From: CAZDXJ01 sp050303615
GTDB lineage: Bacteria; Pseudomonadota; Gammaproteobacteria; Methylococcales; Methylomonadaceae
Direction: 5' to 3'
Length of the DNA: 9,876 nt
Assembly: GCA_050303615.1 (NCBI GenBank)
Contig: JBNLCC010000170.1
Coordinates: forward strand, 1 to 9,876
The first letter of the stretch is position 1; every line of letters begins with the position of its first letter. The notes under the pieces are model-generated. The model was given only the letters and a program-made list of their open reading frames with translations. It was not told the DNA's origin and ran no database searches. This document shows, in pieces, positions 6,877-9,876 of this stretch. A program made the translations under genes and the position numbers.

Positions 6877-7105
6877 TGCAGCGCTGCGCGTGTTTGCCTG
6901 ATTAGATTAAGGTGTGAATGGAGACCGGTTCCGGAAGTATTGCTTCGGTGCATCCGTTTAGCTATGCGAGCTATGAAAGTTCTCATATAGAGCGGTTTCC
7001 CGGTTCATACTTAAACGATCCCCCTAAGTATCTATCGACCAACAGGCTGATTTAAGCGGGACTTGCATTTAATGTTAATTCAGTCAACCCGGATAAAAAG
7101 CACCA
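6877..7105. other. Convergent intergenic gap with small dyads
   Basis: No gene is apparent between the converging erpA and peptidase genes. Small palindromes occur: GCAGCGCTGC (6878-6887) just after the erpA stop, TTCCGGAA (6929-6936), and ATACTTA/TAAGTAT arms (7007-7013 and 7025-7031) around an 11-base loop. None is followed by a real T-run, so no strong terminator is seen for either gene. On the minus strand an ATG overlaps the peptidase stop (TGATG, 7104-7108) and encodes only MVLFIRVD before a stop. In Pseudomonas the gene at this place is anmK; here it is absent. Confidence 0.5.
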
Positions 7106-8416
7106 TCAAAAATCGTTTTTCGCAAAGTGTACAGCCTTAGCTTGTTCCAGTTGGCTCAGCAGAGGTTGGGTTTGCTGTTTAAATTCAGCAAACTGTGATT
7201 TTTCAATTGGGGTCGTATTCGGTAAACGAACCGTTAATGGATTGCGGTGTACACCATTGACTCGAAGTTCATAGTGTAAATGGGGACCGGTCGCAAGACC
7301 GGAACTGCCGACATAGCCCACTACATCGCCTTGTTTAACGCTGCTGCCAACTTGATGGCCTTTTTTGTATCTGGACAGATGGGCGTAAAGCGTACTGTAT
7401 TTTTTACCGTGTTGCACGATAACCACGCGTCCGTAACCTCCTTTCCAGCCGCGATACACTATTTTTCCGTTAGCGGTTGATTTTACCGGAGTGCCTGGTT
7501 TTGCTGCATAATCAACGCCTTTGTGTGCGCGGATCTTATTCAGAACGGGGTGTTTGCGATGCAGATTAAAGTGAGAGCTGATACGGGCGAAGTCGACGGG
7601 AGTACGTAAAAACGCTTTTTGCATTCGCTTGCCGTCGGGGGAGTAATAGCTGCTATTGCCCTGTTTATCCTCAAATCTTACGGCGGTATGGGTTTCTCCT
7701 TGGTTAATGAATTCTGCGGCAATAATGTCGCCGGTATCAATTTCATGCCCGTTGACGAACAATTTTTCATATAACAGAGTGATCTGATCACCTTCACGGA
7801 TATTGAGTGCAAAATCAATATCCCAGGCGAAAATATCAACCAACTGCATAACAATCTTGTCGGAGAGGCCCGCAGTCTTCCCGTCTAAAAATAATGAATT
7901 TTCAATGGTAGCTTGGGCGCTGACAATTTTATGTTCGACCTCTTTACTTAGCTTTTCGATTGTGAAATCCTTTTCTTCGCGGCTTGCAACCAGTGTTTCG
8001 ACGGCATCAAGTTCATAGGTCAGTTGCTCCAAATTACCTTCCATGTCAGTTTTAAATTGAAGGGTTTTGCCCGGAGATAAGGCTACAAATAATTTTCCCA
8101 GCTTATCGGCAGTTATAATGTTATTAAGTTCCGTATGAGTCAGATTAAATTTTGAAAAAATTTCAGATAGGCTGTCACCTGATTCGATGGTATAGCTGGT
8201 CCATTTGTATGGTTCCGGTTCCACAATTTCAACTAGTGGCAGTTGGGGATCATTAATAATGTCAGGGAGCTCTGAAATTGCCGTTTTGCTATCGGTGATA
8301 AGCTGCTCGGATTGGGGAGGCGATTTATGTTTCGGGACGATTAGCGCATAACTGGCTGTGGCGACTATAGCAGAGCCAATTCCTAAAAATAGTGATTTGG
8401 ATATTCTGTTTTTCAC
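7106..8416 (-). CDS. MepM-like M23 zinc metallopeptidase (murein DD-endopeptidase)
   Basis: A periplasmic, inner-membrane-anchored peptidase predicted to cut peptide cross-links in murein so that new wall can be inserted. It has 436 residues. Residues 8-27 form an uncleaved signal anchor. About 70-120 is a LysM/OapA-like region (YTIESGDSLSEIF), followed by a linker domain to about 270. The M23 domain runs from about 277 to 395. Zinc ligands H298 and D302 (HKGVD) and H381 are present, with H379 (HLH, 379-381) and H346 (YAH) completing the active site, so it should be active. The start codon is GTG (8416-8414); a stop lies in frame three codons upstream, so no longer form exists. A 5-codon ATG frame (MVDVT) upstream ends in a TGA overlapping this GTG. 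Placement beside tyrS matches the Pseudomonas order. Confidence 0.92.
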   Translation of the reverse strand: MKNRISKSLFLGIGSAIVATASYALIVPKHKSPPQSEQLITDSKTAISELPDIINDPQLPLVEIVEPEPYKWTSYTIESGDSLSEIFSKFNLTHTELNNIITADKLGKLFVALSPGKTLQFKTDMEGNLEQLTYELDAVETLVASREEKDFTIEKLSKEVEHKIVSAQATIENSLFLDGKTAGLSDKIVMQLVDIFAWDIDFALNIREGDQITLLYEKLFVNGHEIDTGDIIAAEFINQGETHTAVRFEDKQGNSSYYSPDGKRMQKAFLRTPVDFARISSHFNLHRKHPVLNKIRAHKGVDYAAKPGTPVKSTANGKIVYRGWKGGYGRVVIVQHGKKYSTLYAHLSRYKKGHQVGSSVKQGDVVGYVGSSGLATGPHLHYELRVNGVHRNPLTVRLPNTTPIEKSQFAEFKQQTQPLLSQLEQAKAVHFAKNDF

Positions 8417-8445
8417 GTTACATCAACCATCGTAAAGAAATAGTG

Positions 8446-8478
8446 TAGAAAACACCTTTAATTGTAGGGGGTTTTCTA
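8446..8478. promoter_or_regulatory. 11-bp inverted repeat between peptidase and tyrS
   Basis: TAGAAAACACC (8446-8456) and GGGGTTTTCTA (8468-8478) form arms that match at ten of eleven positions (one A/C mismatch), with a perfect outer 8 bp and an 11-base centre. It lies 30 bp before the peptidase GTG and just upstream of a TATAAT that may drive tyrS. A shared operator is one reading, and a leader hairpin on the peptidase mRNA is another. On the minus strand no T-run follows, so termination is unlikely. Confidence 0.5.
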
Positions 8479-8495
8479 ATAAAAAACGAATTATA

Positions 8496-8501
8496 TATAA
8501 T
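8496..8501 (+). promoter_or_regulatory. Candidate -10 box for tyrS
   Basis: A perfect TATAAT sits in an AT-rich run, 72 bp before the tyrS start. The -35 region (around 8472-8479) is poor and overlaps the right arm of the inverted repeat, as expected if an activator or repressor acts there. The run is nearly symmetric (ATTATATATAAT), so it could also serve the opposite strand. Confidence 0.35.
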
Positions 8502-8561
8502 AATAACGCTGATATGTAGTAAATTGTGCATTCAATTAATTAAAGATCGCATAAAGTTTTT

Positions 8562-8565
8562 GGAG
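8562..8565 (+). promoter_or_regulatory. Ribosome-binding site that fixes the TTG start of tyrS
   Basis: GGAG seven bases before the TTG at 8573, followed by an A-rich spacer, is the strongest Shine-Dalgarno in this gap. It supports the rare TTG start over any downstream ATG, which would cut into the conserved N-terminus. Confidence 0.75.
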
Positions 8566-8572
8566 AAAAAAG

Positions 8573-9769
8573 TTGCATAAAGAAGTGTTGGAAGTCATCC
8601 TGAGGGGGGCGGATGAGGTTTTGATCAAGGAAGAATTGATAAAAAAACTCGACGAGGGGCGGCCGCTTCGAATTAAAGCCGGATTTGATCCTACAGCGCC
8701 TGATTTGCATCTGGGTCACACGGTGTTAATAAACAAGTTAAAACAATTCCAGGATTTAGGGCATGAAGTGCTGTTTTTGATTGGTGACTTCACCGGTATG
8801 ATCGGTGATCCGACAGGCAAGAATGTTACCAGAAAGCCATTGACCAGGGATGATGTCATTGATAATGCGAAAACCTACGAAGAACAAATTTTTAAAATTC
8901 TGGACCCGACCAGAACGTTGGTTATGTTTAATTCAAGTTGGATGAATGCAATGACTTCCGCGGATTTAGTCCAACTTGCCGCCAAACATACCGTTGCCAG
9001 GATGCTTGAACGCGATGACTTTAGTAAGCGATATAAAGGCGGACAGCCGATAGCGATACACGAGTTTTTATATCCTCTGATTCAGGGTTATGATTCGGTA
9101 GCGATGAAAGCGGATGTGGAATTGGGCGGAACGGATCAGAAATTTAACTTGCTGGTCGGGCGTCAATTGCAAGAGCTGTATGGGCAAAAACCGCAGGTGG
9201 TTGTTACTATGCCGATATTGGAAGGTCTGGATGGTGTGCAAAAAATGTCCAAATCGCTGAACAACTATATAGGGATTGCGGAACCGGCCGATGAAATGTT
9301 TGGAAAAATGATGTCAATATCCGATGAATTGATGTGGCGCTATTATGAACTACTGAGTTTTCAACCTATCGGCAATATCCAAAAATGGCGTACTGAATGC
9401 GAGCACGGTGCTAACCCAAGAGACTACAAGGTAAAACTGGCACAAGAAATCGTCGCGCGATTTCATGATGCGGTTTCAGCGGATAAGGCGTTGGCTAATT
9501 TCGAGGCCCGCTTCAAACGTGGGGCAATGCCGGATAATATCGAGGAAAAACGATTAACTTCGCAAGGGGAAGGTTACATGTTGGCGAATTTGCTTAAGGA
9601 TAGCGGGTTAACAGCAAGTACTACCGAATCAAGGAATATGATTAAGCAGGGGGCGGTCAAAATCGACGGCGAAAAAGTTTCTGATCCCAAGTTGATGATG
9701 CCTGTAAATTCAAGGCATGTCTATCAGGTTGGAAAAAGAAAATATGCGCGAATAGAAATAAAGAGTTGA
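8573..9769 (+). CDS. tyrS: Tyrosyl-tRNA synthetase (TyrZ type)
   Basis: A class I aminoacyl-tRNA synthetase that activates tyrosine with ATP and loads it on tRNA-Tyr in the cytoplasm. It has 398 residues and closely resembles Pseudomonas TyrZ as I remember it, including RGADE, KAGFDPTAPDLHLGHT and ERDDFSKRY. The HIGH-type motif is HLGH (46-49), tyrosine-site residues lie around YDSVAMKADVELGGTDQK (173-190), and the KMSKS loop is intact at 224-228. An S4-like RNA-binding domain fills about 333-395. The start is TTG, supported by GGAG at 8562-8565. No T-box or other leader is evident. The stop codon overlaps the -35 of the following rRNA-type promoter, so the A-rich 3' end of the gene may double as upstream promoter DNA. 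Confidence 0.96.
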   Translation: MHKEVLEVILRGADEVLIKEELIKKLDEGRPLRIKAGFDPTAPDLHLGHTVLINKLKQFQDLGHEVLFLIGDFTGMIGDPTGKNVTRKPLTRDDVIDNAKTYEEQIFKILDPTRTLVMFNSSWMNAMTSADLVQLAAKHTVARMLERDDFSKRYKGGQPIAIHEFLYPLIQGYDSVAMKADVELGGTDQKFNLLVGRQLQELYGQKPQVVVTMPILEGLDGVQKMSKSLNNYIGIAEPADEMFGKMMSISDELMWRYYELLSFQPIGNIQKWRTECEHGANPRDYKVKLAQEIVARFHDAVSADKALANFEARFKRGAMPDNIEEKRLTSQGEGYMLANLLKDSGLTASTTESRNMIKQGAVKIDGEKVSDPKLMMPVNSRHVYQVGKRKYARIEIKS

Positions 9770-9793
9770 CAGGGTGGGTGAGGGGTATATAAT
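9766..9793 (+). promoter_or_regulatory. Strong rRNA-type promoter (P1-like)
   Basis: TTGACA (9766-9771) and TATAAT (9788-9793) are both perfect consensus boxes, 16 bp apart. The next bases, GCGC, form a GC-rich discriminator typical of stringently controlled stable-RNA promoters. The -35 overlaps the tyrS stop (TGA 9767-9769), and the A-rich end of tyrS (about 9750-9765) is placed like an UP element. With tyrS upstream, as in Pseudomonas, the target is most likely a 16S-23S-5S operon beyond the window. Confidence 0.85.
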
Positions 9794-9798
9794 GCGCA

Positions 9799-9814
9799 GC
9801 TCACTTCGGTGAGC
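9799..9814 (+). other. Stable cUUCGg hairpin at the transcript 5' end
   Basis: GCTCAC and GTGAGC are perfect 6-bp arms around TTCG, giving the very stable C(UUCG)G tetraloop. The predicted transcription start is near 9800, so the hairpin would form right at the 5' end of the precursor. It has no T-run, so it is not a standard terminator for tyrS. Confidence 0.7.
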
Positions 9815-9858
9815 GGAGCGGGAAGCGCCAGGCAGGAGCAAAAAGTTAACGGGGAGTG

Positions 9859-9876
9859 TTGACAAGCTGGCGAAGG
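9859..9876 (+). promoter_or_regulatory. Second TTGACA, probable P2 promoter cut by the window end
   Basis: A perfect TTGACA lies at 9859-9864, 93 bp downstream of the first. Its -10 would fall at about 9881-9886, outside the window. Tandem promoters at this spacing are common before rRNA operons. Half a promoter cannot be proved from the -35 alone. Confidence 0.5.

Noticed and set aside
6877..7105. Pseudogene of anmK filling the gap
   Set aside because: Beyond the five-residue hint at the peptidase stop, no kinase motif (such as the SGTS-type N-terminal motif) is visible in any frame.

Overview
The window reads as a chromosomal segment of a gammaproteobacterium. The right-hand half (argC, erpA, an M23 peptidase on the opposite strand, a TyrZ-type tyrS, then an rRNA-type promoter) follows the order I recall from Pseudomonas (argC ... 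erpA, anmK, M23 peptidase, tyrZ, 16S rRNA). Moderate GC outside the ATPase gene and the protein styles would suit a methanotroph-like relative (Methylococcales). That finer placement is a guess from memory, not shown by the sequence.

Layout. 1-692: the last 32 codons of an unidentified + strand protein, then mostly non-coding DNA with small dyads, two short direct-repeat sets and a good intrinsic terminator near 398-432. A possible 52-residue ORF at 498-656 overlaps a long inverted repeat. 693-3377: a full-length P2-type (Ca2+-ATPase-like) cation pump, clearly richer in GC than its neighbours and so possibly acquired. 3455-5291, minus strand: a 3-mercaptopyruvate sulfurtransferase-type rhodanese (sseA-like) 4 bp downstream of a PIG3-like NAD(P)H quinone oxidoreductase, apparently one transcript. 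5451-6876, plus strand: argC (arginine biosynthesis) and erpA (Fe-S carrier). erpA has its own sigma70-like promoter, with a perfect dyad inside it. 6877-7105: convergent intergenic gap where Pseudomonas has anmK. 7106-8416, minus strand: a membrane-anchored MepM-like M23 murein endopeptidase with a GTG start. 8573-9769, plus strand: tyrS with a TTG start. 9766-9876: a near-consensus promoter whose -35 overlaps the tyrS stop codon, a stable UUCG hairpin at the predicted transcript 5' end, and a second TTGACA. Together these look like the P1/P2 region of an rRNA operon lying just beyond the window.

The genes are mostly housekeeping: amino-acid synthesis, Fe-S maturation, wall remodelling, tRNA charging and ribosome synthesis. 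The ATPase and the sulfurtransferase/oxidoreductase pair are accessory. I see no convincing new multi-gene system. The points most worth a second look are regulatory: the structured DNA just before the ATPase, the erpA promoter dyad, the dyad between the peptidase and tyrS, and the rRNA-type promoter fused to the end of tyrS.
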